64,000 nucleotides of DNA from Sphingomonas pokkalii. Its GTDB lineage: Bacteria > Pseudomonadota > Alphaproteobacteria > Sphingomonadales > Sphingomonadaceae. The stretch lies in NCBI RefSeq assembly GCF_003096275.1, contig NZ_QENQ01000001.1, positions 2,414,731-2,478,730 of the forward strand. The letters run 5' to 3'. How positions within the stretch are numbered: position 1 is the first letter of the stretch; the number at the start of each line of letters is the position of its first letter. This document shows, piece after piece, positions 43,467-51,306 of this stretch. The notes under the pieces are model-generated. The model searched no databases, was not told the DNA's origin, and worked only from the letters and a program-made list of their open reading frames with translations. A program made the translations under genes and the position numbers.

Positions 43467-43634
43467 ATGATCTGGGTCCCGATCCTGCTGGGTACATTCA
43501 AGATAGCGGTGTTCGGCACCGGCATGTTCTTCGCCATCAAATGGCATTACGATCAGGGCAAGAAGAAGAAAGCCGAGGCCGCCCGGCGGCAGGCCGCCGC
43601 CGACCAGGCCCCAGACGCCGCGTCGAAACAATAG
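43467..43634 (+). CDS. 55-residue membrane-anchored small protein
   Basis: MIWVPILLGTFKIAVFGTGM starts a single membrane helix (residues 2-24), followed by a basic/charged helix (GKKKKAEAARRQAAADQ). It ends TAG at 43632-43634. TAGGTGA lies before the ATG. It is too short to be called by simple length filters but has the composition of a real small membrane protein. Function unknown. Located between tgt and the GT-like gene, on the same strand. Confidence 0.55.
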   Translation: MIWVPILLGTFKIAVFGTGMFFAIKWHYDQGKKKKAEAARRQAAADQAPDAASKQ

Positions 43635-43643
43635 CCGCATCGC

Positions 43644-43660
43644 CCCGTTACCCGAACGGG
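43644..43660 (+). terminator. Weak hairpin after the small membrane gene
   Basis: CCCGTT, a five-base loop, AACGGG: a 6-bp stem 9 bases after the small ORF's stop, followed by TTG rather than a T-run. May be a weak terminator. Confidence 0.3.
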
Positions 43661-43692
43661 TTGCGAGCTGCGGAACTCCGGCCCCGTGCGCG

Positions 43693-43743
43693 TATAGGCG
43701 GAATCTGCCGGGCGGGTGTCGGCAATGCCCGGCCGCGCCTATA
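43693..43743 (+). promoter_or_regulatory. Nested inverted repeats before the GT-like gene
   Basis: TATAGGCG (43693-43700) pairs with CGCCTATA (43736-43743); inside, GCCGGGC (43707-43713) pairs with GCCCGGC (43727-43733). A short hairpin AAGCT-AAAC-AGCTT (43743-43756) follows. The GTG start is at 43777 with GGAG before it. TATAAG (43741-43746) may be a -10 box, so the repeats could act in DNA or as a leader RNA fold. Confidence 0.45.
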
Positions 43744-43776
43744 AGCTAAACAGCTTCTCTCGCCGACGGAGTTCCC

Positions 43777-44991
43777 GTGTCGCCCCTTCCCCACGCCGAG
43801 CAGCGCCAGCGGGTCCTCTTTTACCTGCCGATGATCACCAACTGGTGGTTCGTCCACATCGTCGAACCGCTGATCCGCCGCGTCGCCGAACAGCATGAGG
43901 TGCACGTGCTGGCCCCCGTCCCCTGGCGGGGCACCGGCCTGGGGCCAGAGGAACTGGGCCGTTGCACGGACCTGTCGGACGTCCACTGGTACATGATGGA
44001 CGGTGCCGATCATCCCAGCACCCGCACCGTCCCCGAGGACGCCGAGGGCCTGATCGCCTTCGTACGCGGCTTGGCGCCGGACGTGGTGCTGTGCCGCACC
44101 GCAGATCACGCGACGGTGCAGCACTTCCCCGGCAGCGTCCGGCTGCTGATGGAGGGGCGGTACGAGCCCTTCGCGCCGCCGCCGCGCTGGCTGCAGCTCG
44201 CCGGGCGCCCGCACGATCATGGGCTGCTCGCGCCGATGGCTGCGGCAGAGGCCGCACGGCTCAAGGCGATGATCGCGCCGGCATGGGAACGGCTCCAGCG
44301 GCGCCTCGCCCCTGCGCCCGGCGAGCGCGAGGCGCTGTTTGCGCGCTTCGGCATTGCGGCGGATCGCCCCGTGCTGCTGCTGCCGCTCGAATGCGAGACC
44401 GACGACAATTTCTTCGCCATGCACCGGCTGGTCACGCGGCCCAATTCGTCGCTGGTTAGCGCACTCTCCGCGCAGCTCGGCGACCGGTTCACGCTGGTCG
44501 CGTCGAACCACCCGCTCAACGATGCCCATGTCGATGCCGCCTCGCTGATCGAAACGGTGGGCGCGTGCGACAATGTCGTGCTGCTGCCGCCGCGGATCGG
44601 CATGCTGCCGGCGACGCTCGCGATGGCGCGCCATGCCGACGGGATGATGGTCGGCGATTCGAAGACCTTTGCCCTGGCCGCCTTTTTCGGGGTCCCGATG
44701 CAGCGCGAGACCCGCTTCGCCACCGGCGACTGGCTGCAGCCCTATCGGGCGATGGCGCCGTTCCTTGAAGACATCGCCGCCGGCACCGCCCGTCGTCCTG
44801 ATCCCGAGCAGGCCCGGCTATGGTTCGCGCAGTATCTGCTGAACGACGCCATCGACCCGCTTGCGCGGGACGACGACGTGCTGGCGCATGTCGCGCGGCC
44901 GTTCGATCCGGATCGCTGGGATGCGGCGCTGGCGCGGCTGGCGCAAACCCTGCCGGCGCTGTTCGCCGACGAGGCTCAGGCCAGCGGGTAG
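43777..44991 (+). CDS. Putative glycosyltransferase-like protein (GT-B style), surface-glycan related
   Basis: 404 residues, Rossmann-like halves. The N-terminal half begins RVLFYLPMITNWWFVHIVEPLIRRVA, typical of a GT-B donor-free fold; the second half has PVLLLPLECETDDNFFAMHRLV, VASNHPLND, VVLLPPRIGMLPATLAMARHA and GMMVGDSKTFALAAFFGVP, resembling capsule export/modification proteins (KpsS-like). Family not certain. GTG start behind GGAG. Stop overlaps the convergent Mth938-like gene by 16 bases. Confidence 0.65.
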   Translation: MSPLPHAEQRQRVLFYLPMITNWWFVHIVEPLIRRVAEQHEVHVLAPVPWRGTGLGPEELGRCTDLSDVHWYMMDGADHPSTRTVPEDAEGLIAFVRGLAPDVVLCRTADHATVQHFPGSVRLLMEGRYEPFAPPPRWLQLAGRPHDHGLLAPMAAAEAARLKAMIAPAWERLQRRLAPAPGEREALFARFGIAADRPVLLLPLECETDDNFFAMHRLVTRPNSSLVSALSAQLGDRFTLVASNHPLNDAHVDAASLIETVGACDNVVLLPPRIGMLPATLAMARHADGMMVGDSKTFALAAFFGVPMQRETRFATGDWLQPYRAMAPFLEDIAAGTARRPDPEQARLWFAQYLLNDAIDPLARDDDVLAHVARPFDPDRWDAALARLAQTLPALFADEAQASG

Positions 44992-45356
44992 AGCGCGCCC
45001 GCCACCCAGCGCAGTTCGGCCCGCAACACCCCCCAGGCGCGCGCCGCGGCCCGGCTGTCCATCGCCTCGATGCCGATGCCGCGCTTCTCCAGCGCCTTCA
45101 CAAGGGCAAGCGGCGGCCGAACCAGCGTCGCGCCGGTGCCCAGCAACAGGAATTCGGGCTGCAGGTCCAGCGCGAAGGCCGGCGCCAGGTCCGCCTCGCT
45201 CAGTTCGGCAACCGGCGGCGGCGCCCAGCCATCGGCACGCTGGGGCGTGATGATCAACCCGTGATAGACATTCTCGTCGACGCGAAAGCCGCCGCCCGAA
45301 AAGCCGGAGATCAACGGCCCTTCGGCGCTGCGGCGCTCGATCTTCATCCCGCTCAC
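44976..45356 (-). CDS. Mth938-like (DUF498/NDUFAF3) domain protein
   Basis: 126 residues. Matches the Mth938 fold: GGGFRVDENVYHGLIITP, LLGTGATLVRP and the EAMDSRAAARAW segment. Mitochondrial relatives (NDUFAF3) assist complex I assembly; the bacterial role is unknown, but it often follows secDF in alphaproteobacteria. GTG start at 45356 overlaps the secF stop (GTGA), so expression is coupled. Confidence 0.9.
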   Translation of the reverse strand: MSGMKIERRSAEGPLISGFSGGGFRVDENVYHGLIITPQRADGWAPPPVAELSEADLAPAFALDLQPEFLLLGTGATLVRPPLALVKALEKRGIGIEAMDSRAAARAWGVLRAELRWVAGALYPLA

Positions 45357-46324
45357 GGCTTTTCGCGCGGGCCTACGCGCTCGGCGTTGCTGGCGATCGA
45401 ATCCGCCTTTTCAGGCTTCGCGCCCGGCTTCAGCCCCAGCGTGATCAGCAACGACGACGACACATAGACCGAGGAGTAGGTGCCGACGATGATGCCCAGC
45501 ATCATCGCAGCGGTGAAGCCGCGCAGCACATGGCCACCCCAGATCAGCAATGCGCCCAGCGCCAGCAGGATGGTGACCGAGGTCATCACGGTACGCGGCA
45601 GCGTTTCGTTGACCGACAGGTCGATCAGCTCGCTCATACCCATCTTGCGATATTTGCGCATGTTCTCGCGGATGCGATCGTCGATCACCATCTTGTCGTT
45701 GATCGAATAGCCGATGATCGTCAGCACCGCCGCGACGATGTTCAGGTCGAACACCAGCCGGGTCAGCGCGAAGAAGCCCAGCGTCATCAGCACGTCGTGG
45801 ATGATCGCGACCGCGGTGGAAACGCCGAACTGCCATTCGTAGCGCAGCCAGGAGAAGATCGCGATGCCGATGATCGCCAGCAGCACCGCGAGCACGCCGT
45901 TGCGGATCAGCTCGTTCGAAACCTTGCCGGAAACAGTGGAATAGGTGGAGAAGGTCGCACCCGGGAACTTGGCCGCGACCGCGCTCTTCACCCGCTCCAC
46001 CATCGCATCGGTCGCGGCAGGATCGCTCGACCGTGCCGGTGGCAGGCGGATGGTGACCAGGTTCTTGCCGCCCATCTGCTGCAGCGTCGTCTCGCCATAG
46101 CCGAGCCCGTTCACCGTCTCGCGCAGTTCGTCGAGCGGCGGGACGGTCTTGAACTGTTCCTCGATCGAGACGCCGCCGACAAAGTCGACGCCCAGATTCA
46201 GGCCGCGTACCGCGACCAATCCGATCGCGGCGATCGTCAGCAGCGCGGTGATCGCGAACGCGATGGCACGGACGCGGACGAAGCCGATATTGGTGTTGTC
46301 GGGAACGATCTTGAGGAGCCGCAT
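45353..46324 (-). CDS. secF: Protein translocase subunit SecF
   Basis: 323 residues. One large periplasmic region between helices 1 and 2 and five further helices. Motifs: GLNLGVDFVGGVSIE near residue 35 and the C-terminal DKMVIDDRIRENMRKY with ETLPRTVMTS. SecF with SecD uses the proton gradient to drive late steps of protein export. It begins 12 bases after the secD stop and overlaps the Mth938-like gene by 4 bases. Confidence 0.97.
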   Translation of the reverse strand: MRLLKIVPDNTNIGFVRVRAIAFAITALLTIAAIGLVAVRGLNLGVDFVGGVSIEEQFKTVPPLDELRETVNGLGYGETTLQQMGGKNLVTIRLPPARSSDPAATDAMVERVKSAVAAKFPGATFSTYSTVSGKVSNELIRNGVLAVLLAIIGIAIFSWLRYEWQFGVSTAVAIIHDVLMTLGFFALTRLVFDLNIVAAVLTIIGYSINDKMVIDDRIRENMRKYRKMGMSELIDLSVNETLPRTVMTSVTILLALGALLIWGGHVLRGFTAAMMLGIIVGTYSSVYVSSSLLITLGLKPGAKPEKADSIASNAERVGPREKP

Positions 46325-46336
46325 GTCGGCGCTTCC

Positions 46337-47923
46337 TTAAATATGGATCTCGCTCGGGCGGTTCTTGCGCAGCCAGAGCGTGACGAGCATGCGCGTGAAC
46401 ACCACGGCGGTGAAGACGGAGCTGGCGATACCGATCAACAGCACCACCGCGAAGCCGCGGATCGGGCCGGAGCCGAGCACCAGCATGATCAGACCGGCGA
46501 TCGCATGGGTGACATTGGCTTCGAAGATGGTGCGGCTGGCTTCCTTATAGCCCAGCTCCACCGCCTGCATCACGCTGCGGCCGCGCCGGCGCTCCTCGCG
46601 GATACGCTCGTTGATCAGCACATTGGCGTCGACCGCGGTGCCGATGGTGAGGACGAAGCCGGCGATGCCCGGCAGCGTCAGCGTCGCGTGGAGCAGCCCC
46701 ATCACTGCCAGGATCACCAGCACGTTGATGGTGACGGCGATGTTCGCATAGACGCCGAAGCGGCCATAGGTGAGAACCATGAACACCACGACCGCGACGA
46801 TGGCGATGATCGAGGCGGTGACGCCGGCGCGGATCGAATCGTTGCCGAGCTCGGGGCTGACCGTCGATTCCTGTGCCACCTTCAGCGCGATCGGCAGCTT
46901 GCCCGAACGCAGCGCGATGGCGAGCTGGTTGGCGCTGTCCACGGTGAAGCCACCCGAGATCGAGGCGCTGCCGCCCAGGATCGGCTCGTTGATGTTCGGT
47001 GCCGAGATCACCTTGTTGTCGACGATGATCGCGAAGGGCTTGCCGGTATTTTCCTGCGTCACCCGCGCGAAGCGCTTGGCGCCGGCGCCGTTGAGCTGCA
47101 ACGTCACGTCGGGCCGGCCCTGCTGGTCATAGCTCTGCTTGGCATCGACCAGCATGTCGCCGGTGATCATCGCGGTGCGATTGACCACGATCGGCGCGCC
47201 ATTTTCATATTGCAGCAGCTGCGAGGTGACGGGGATGTCGCCGCTGGCGATCTGCTGCGGCGTCACGCTGGTATCGACCAGCTTGAATTCCAGCTTGGCC
47301 GTCTTGCCGAGCAGTTCCTTGAGCTGGCTGGGATCCTTGAGGCCCGGCACCTGCACGACGATCCGGTTGGAGCCTTCGCGCACCACGGTCGGCTCGCGGG
47401 TGCCGAGCGCGTTGATGCGCTTGTCGACCACTTCGCGGGCGTCGCTCATCGCGGTATCGATCTGCTGCTCCAGCCCGGCCTTGGTCGGCGTCAGCACGAA
47501 AACGCTGGAGTCGCGAACGGTGATGTCCCAGTCGCGCTGGCCGGTGGTGCCGACGCCGTTGGTCATCGGCAGCAGCTTCTCGCGCGCGGCATCCACCTTG
47601 CTCGGATCGCGCACCATGAAGCTCAGCTTGCCGCCCTGGATCGAGATGTCGCCCACATCCACGCGCGGATCGCGGCGCATCGCCAGGCGCACCTGCTCGC
47701 GCATCTGCTCCAGCTTGGTCTGCTGCACGTCGCTCGTATCGGCTTCGAGCAGCAGATACGAACCGCCCGCCAGATCGAGGCCGAGATTGACGGCAGGCTT
47801 GGGCACCCAGCTCGGCCAGGTGTTGCGGATATTCTCCGGCACCAGGCTCGGCACCGCGAGCAGCACCATGGCGGCGATCCCGATCAGGATCGTCCAGACC
47901 TTCCAGCGCGGGAAATCGAGCAT
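46337..47923 (-). CDS. secD: Protein translocase subunit SecD
   Basis: 528 residues. KPAVNLGLDLAGGSYLLLEAD near the N-terminus, a large periplasmic P1 domain, IVDNKVISAPNINEPI, and the RND-type membrane domain with GTAVDANVLINERIREE (conserved Asp). SecD, SecF and YajC assist SecYEG. Its ATG shares one base with the yajC stop (TGATG). Confidence 0.97.
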   Translation of the reverse strand: MLDFPRWKVWTILIGIAAMVLLAVPSLVPENIRNTWPSWVPKPAVNLGLDLAGGSYLLLEADTSDVQQTKLEQMREQVRLAMRRDPRVDVGDISIQGGKLSFMVRDPSKVDAAREKLLPMTNGVGTTGQRDWDITVRDSSVFVLTPTKAGLEQQIDTAMSDAREVVDKRINALGTREPTVVREGSNRIVVQVPGLKDPSQLKELLGKTAKLEFKLVDTSVTPQQIASGDIPVTSQLLQYENGAPIVVNRTAMITGDMLVDAKQSYDQQGRPDVTLQLNGAGAKRFARVTQENTGKPFAIIVDNKVISAPNINEPILGGSASISGGFTVDSANQLAIALRSGKLPIALKVAQESTVSPELGNDSIRAGVTASIIAIVAVVVFMVLTYGRFGVYANIAVTINVLVILAVMGLLHATLTLPGIAGFVLTIGTAVDANVLINERIREERRRGRSVMQAVELGYKEASRTIFEANVTHAIAGLIMLVLGSGPIRGFAVVLLIGIASSVFTAVVFTRMLVTLWLRKNRPSEIHI

Positions 47924-48252
47924 CAGTCGTTCGCAGGCTTGGCGCCCAGCGGGCGCACTTCGGCGAGCGTGGATTTGACCGCGCGCACCTTCACGTTCGG
48001 GCCGAGTTCGATTTCGACTTCGGTCTCGTCCACCTTGGTCACCTTGCCGATCAGGCCGCCGGCGGTGATGACCGTGTCATTCTTCTTCACCGCCTTCACC
48101 GCGTCCTGCAGCGACTTCATCCGCTTCTGCTGCGGACGGATCATCAGGAAGTAGAAGACGACGAAGATCAGGACGAGCGGAAGAATCGAAACGATCCCGG
48201 CGGCCGTGCTGCCTGCGCCCGTAGCCTGTGCATATGCTGGAGAGGAGAACAT
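47923..48252 (-). CDS. yajC: Preprotein translocase subunit YajC
   Basis: 109 residues. Single N-terminal membrane helix (about residues 20-38, VLIFVVFYFLMIRPQQKRMK) and a small cytoplasmic beta domain (DTVITAGGLIGKVTKV). First gene of the yajC-secD-secF-Mth938-like unit. Confidence 0.96.
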   Translation of the reverse strand: MFSSPAYAQATGAGSTAAGIVSILPLVLIFVVFYFLMIRPQQKRMKSLQDAVKAVKKNDTVITAGGLIGKVTKVDETEVEIELGPNVKVRAVKSTLAEVRPLGAKPAND

Positions 48253-48339
48253 GGGTTTCCGAAATGCCTGATGGAGGGGCGCGGATTGGCCCCATTCAAG
48301 CGGGGGGCGCTATCATGCACGCTGGGACGGCGCAACTAT

Positions 48340-48951
48340 TCACGCGAAGGCGGGCGCCCCCTTGAGCTGCTGATAGGCCTCGATCACGCTGCGCAACCGC
48401 GCTTCGTGGCTGCGATCGCCGCCGTTGCGATCGGGGTGATATTTGCGCACCAGCTCCGAATAGCGCTTGCGCAGCGCCGTCCGGTCCGAGTCGATCGTCA
48501 GGTCCAGCACCTTCAGCGCCTCGCGATCCTTGCCCGAAAGCGGTCGCCCGTCCTGGCGCTCGGCCCGGTCCTTCATCCGATCGCGGAAACGCGCGCCGAT
48601 GGCGTCGAGCGGATCGGCGAAATCGGCCCAGCGCGGCGGCACGTCCGGATTGGCGGTGAAGGGGCGCGCCGCCCGCTCCCAGCCGGCGGTCGGCCGCTGG
48701 GCTTCCTGAATCTCCTCGGGCGTCATCCCCGCGAAGAAATTATAGCCGGCATTGAACGCGCGGACATGGTCCAGGCACAGCCAGCGGAACGGCGGCGGCC
48801 CGTCGAAGCCGCTGCTTGCGCCTTCGCGCGCGGGCGCCCGGAATTCGCCGGCGGCGGTGCAGCCCGGCTCTGCGCACAATCTTCCTTCCGCCTCCACGCG
48901 CCCATGGAAACGGGTATGCGGACGATCCTTCTTCGGCTGACGACTAGCCAC
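48340..48951 (-). CDS. DnaJ-domain protein with C-terminal J domain
   Basis: 203 residues. The J domain is at the C-terminus (about residues 145-200) with the HPD triplet in YHPDRNGGD (172-174). The N-terminal part has CAEPGC and WLCLDHVRAFNAGYNFF, a cysteine-containing region reminiscent of a small zinc-binding site but with only three Cys residues visible. It should stimulate DnaK on specific clients. It starts at ATG 48951, only 35 bases from the divergent bolA start; the shared gap holds a 14-bp palindrome. Confidence 0.9.
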   Translation of the reverse strand: MASRQPKKDRPHTRFHGRVEAEGRLCAEPGCTAAGEFRAPAREGASSGFDGPPPFRWLCLDHVRAFNAGYNFFAGMTPEEIQEAQRPTAGWERAARPFTANPDVPPRWADFADPLDAIGARFRDRMKDRAERQDGRPLSGKDREALKVLDLTIDSDRTALRKRYSELVRKYHPDRNGGDRSHEARLRSVIEAYQQLKGAPAFA

Positions 48952-48970
48952 GCGACTCCCTCGAACAAAC

Positions 48971-48984
48971 GGCCTATATAGGCC
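48971..48984. promoter_or_regulatory. 14-bp palindrome between divergent dnaJ-like and bolA genes
   Basis: GGCCTATATAGGCC is a perfect palindrome containing TATATA on both strands. It ends 2 bases before the bolA ATG and lies 19 bases from the dnaJ-like ATG. The spacing means bolA has no room for a ribosome site, so a leaderless transcript is likely, and one core could serve both directions. Confidence 0.55.
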
Positions 48985-48986
48985 CG

Positions 48987-49271
48987 ATGACCGACCTCGC
49001 CACCGGCCCGTTGGCCGATCTGATCGCCGATCGCCTGCGCCACGCGCTCACCCCGTCGCACCTGCATGTCAGCAACGACAGCGCCCAGCATCGCGGGCAT
49101 CTGGGCGATGACGGCACCGGGGAATCGCACTTCACGGTAACGATCGAAAGCCCGGAATTCGCAGGCCTCAACCGCGTCGCGCGGCAACGCCTGGTCAATC
49201 GCGCGCTGGCCGATCTGCTTGCCACCCGCATCCACGCGTTGGCCATCAAGGCAACCGCGCCCGGCGAGTAA
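48987..49271 (+). CDS. bolA: BolA-family protein
   Basis: 94 residues. BolA fold: ADLIADRLRHALTPSHLHVSNDSAQHRGH, then GESHFTVTIESPEFAG and RQRLVNRALADLL. The conserved His residues can bind Fe-S clusters with monothiol glutaredoxins. No Shine-Dalgarno is visible before the ATG (48987), consistent with leaderless initiation. Confidence 0.92.
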   Translation: MTDLATGPLADLIADRLRHALTPSHLHVSNDSAQHRGHLGDDGTGESHFTVTIESPEFAGLNRVARQRLVNRALADLLATRIHALAIKATAPGE

Positions 49272-49384
49272 CCGCCCGGCACGGCGCGGTTCGGGAAACC
49301 CTGTGTTCGCGATCCTATCCCCTGGTTTGGCTGGGCGATCGGGTCGCGAGCCGCTATCGCTCTGTTCCGAACAGGAGAGCGACG

Positions 49385-50284
49385 ATGCGTGACGACCTCG
49401 TAACCCAGACGATCGAGCCCAGCACGCACGATCTCGGCGGCTTCAAGGTGCATCGCACCCTGCCCTCGCGCCCGCGTACCATGGTGGGGCCGTTCATCTT
49501 CTTCGATCAGATGGGGCCGGCGATTCTAGATGTCGGCACCGGCATCGATGTCCGCCCGCATCCGCACATCAACCTCGCCACCGTCACCTATCTGTTCGCC
49601 GGCGCGATCGACCATCGCGATTCGCTCGGCACCTTCGCGACGATCGAACCCGGCGCGGTGAACCTGATGACCGCCGGCCGCGGCATCGTCCATTCGGAGC
49701 GCTCGCCCTCGGCCGAACGCGAGAAGGGGCCGGAACTGTCCGGTATCCAGACCTGGCTCGCGCTGCCTGAAGCCGATGAGGAGCGCGACCCGGCGTTCGA
49801 ACATGTCGCCGCCGCCGACCTGCCGATCGTGGAAGCCCATGGCGCCCGCGCCCGCATCATCATGGGCGAGCTATGGGGCGCCGCCGCGCCGACCACCACC
49901 TATGCCCAGACCATCTATGCCGATATCGCGCTGGAGGGCGGCGCCAGCATCCCGATCGACGCCGCGGCAGACGAACGCGCGCTCTACGTCGCCACCGGGG
50001 ATGCCAGCCTGGACGGGATGCCGCTGGTCCCGATGACGCTCTACATCCTTCGCCCCGGCGTGCGCGCCACGCTGCGTTCGGAACGCGGCGGGCGGGTGAT
50101 GTTCTGCGGCGGGGAAGCGTTCGCCACCCCCCGTCACGTGTGGTGGAACTTCGTCTCGTCCAGCCGCGATCGCATCAACCAGGCCAAGGAAGACTGGAAA
50201 GCCGGGGCCTTCCCCAAAGTGCCCAATGACGACAAGGAATTCATCCCCATTCCGGAAGTGCCCAAAACCGTCAGTTATCCCTGA
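49385..50284 (+). CDS. Pirin-family protein
   Basis: 299 residues, two tandem cupin-like domains. N-terminal RPRTMVGPFIFFDQMGPA, then RPHPHINLATVTYLFAG, and AGRGIVHSERSPS supply the His and Glu residues that bind one metal in pirins. Some pirins have quercetinase activity, others act in redox sensing; which applies is unknown. Ribosome site AGGAG, 9-10 bases from the ATG. Confidence 0.93.
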   Translation: MRDDLVTQTIEPSTHDLGGFKVHRTLPSRPRTMVGPFIFFDQMGPAILDVGTGIDVRPHPHINLATVTYLFAGAIDHRDSLGTFATIEPGAVNLMTAGRGIVHSERSPSAEREKGPELSGIQTWLALPEADEERDPAFEHVAAADLPIVEAHGARARIIMGELWGAAAPTTTYAQTIYADIALEGGASIPIDAAADERALYVATGDASLDGMPLVPMTLYILRPGVRATLRSERGGRVMFCGGEAFATPRHVWWNFVSSSRDRINQAKEDWKAGAFPKVPNDDKEFIPIPEVPKTVSYP

Positions 50285-50350
50285 AATTGCGTAGCTTGCG
50301 CGGCGCCTGCAACCGGCGCATCCTTGGCGCCGAGGACAGGGGAGGGCCGC

Positions 50351-51250
50351 GTGACGGATCTGCGAACGACGATGGTATCTCTGGCTACCGGGGTCACGCT
50401 GAACGTCGCCCTTGCAGGCAATCCCGCCCATCCGCCGATCATCCTGCTGCACGGTTTCCCGGAATCGCACCGCACCTGGCGGCACCAGATTCCGGCGCTC
50501 GCGCGGGAGCATTTCGTCATCGCGCCGGATCAGCGCGGCTATGCCTGTTCCTCCAAGCCGGAAGGTGTGGAGAATTACGCGGCCGACAAGATCGCCGCCG
50601 ATCTGTTCGCGCTTGCCGATGCCCTGGCGATCGATCGCTTCACGCTGGCGGGGCATGATTGGGGCGGCGCGATCGCCTGGATGGCTGCCCTGCGGGAACC
50701 GAAGCGGGTTGCCCGGCTCGTCATCATCAACGCGCCGCATCCGCAGGTGTTTCAGCGCAAGCTGTTCGACGATCCCGGCCAGCGCCGGGCCAGCCAGTAT
50801 ATCCGCTTCTTCCGCGAAACCGATCTGGATCGCGTGCCGGACAAGTCGGCGCTCGAGCAATTCCTGTTCTCGCTGTTCGGCGAGCACCTCCAGGTGCGCG
50901 TGCCGCCGGAGGAGAAGGCGATCTATCTCGAGCAATGGAGCCAGCCGGGCGCGCTCACCGCGATGCTCAACTGGTATCGCGCGACGCCGATGGTCGTGCC
51001 CGCGATCGGCGAGGATCTGCCCCGCCCTGCCTGGATCGACGGCCCCTTCCCGCTCCAGCCCCAGCCGACCCTGGTGATATGGGGGATGAAGGATCGCGGG
51101 CTGCTGCCCTGCCTGGTCGACGGGCTGGAAACGCTGATCCCTGATTACAGCTTCGTCGCCATTCGCGATGCCGGCCATTTCGCGCCGTGGGAACGGCCGC
51201 ACGCCGTTACCGAAGCGCTGCTCGACTGGCTCGCCGCCCGCCCCGCATAA
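50351..51250 (+). CDS. Alpha/beta hydrolase, epoxide-hydrolase/haloalkane-dehalogenase-like
   Basis: 299 residues. LLHGFPESHRTWRHQIPALA (oxyanion HGFP), DQRGYACSSKP, nucleophile elbow GHDWGGAIAW with Asp at about residue 104, and C-terminal IRDAGHFAPWE with catalytic His (about 275). An Asp nucleophile with HGFP points to epoxide hydrolases or haloacid dehalogenases rather than esterases. GTG start at 50351 behind GGGGAGG. The substrate is not known. Confidence 0.9.
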   Translation: MTDLRTTMVSLATGVTLNVALAGNPAHPPIILLHGFPESHRTWRHQIPALAREHFVIAPDQRGYACSSKPEGVENYAADKIAADLFALADALAIDRFTLAGHDWGGAIAWMAALREPKRVARLVIINAPHPQVFQRKLFDDPGQRRASQYIRFFRETDLDRVPDKSALEQFLFSLFGEHLQVRVPPEEKAIYLEQWSQPGALTAMLNWYRATPMVVPAIGEDLPRPAWIDGPFPLQPQPTLVIWGMKDRGLLPCLVDGLETLIPDYSFVAIRDAGHFAPWERPHAVTEALLDWLAARPA

Positions 51251-51255
51251 AAAAA

Positions 51256-51275
51256 CGCCCGGCCGAAGCCGGGCG
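51256..51275 (-). terminator. Rho-independent terminator of the TonB receptor gene
   Basis: On the minus strand an 8-bp stem CGCCCGGC/GCCGGGCG closes a TTCG tetraloop and is followed by seven T residues. It lies 31 bases beyond the receptor stop. It can also end the + strand hydrolase transcript only weakly, as that side lacks a T-tract. Confidence 0.92.
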
Positions 51276-51306
51276 CGAAGGCGGGGAAGGAACCGATTGG
51301 ATTGGT

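Noticed and set aside
45530..48154. Very long open frame (874 codons) on the + strand across secF, secD and yajC
   Set aside because: It is antisense to three firmly identified Sec genes; the translation is Arg/Asp/His-rich low complexity typical of the opposite strand of GC-rich genes.
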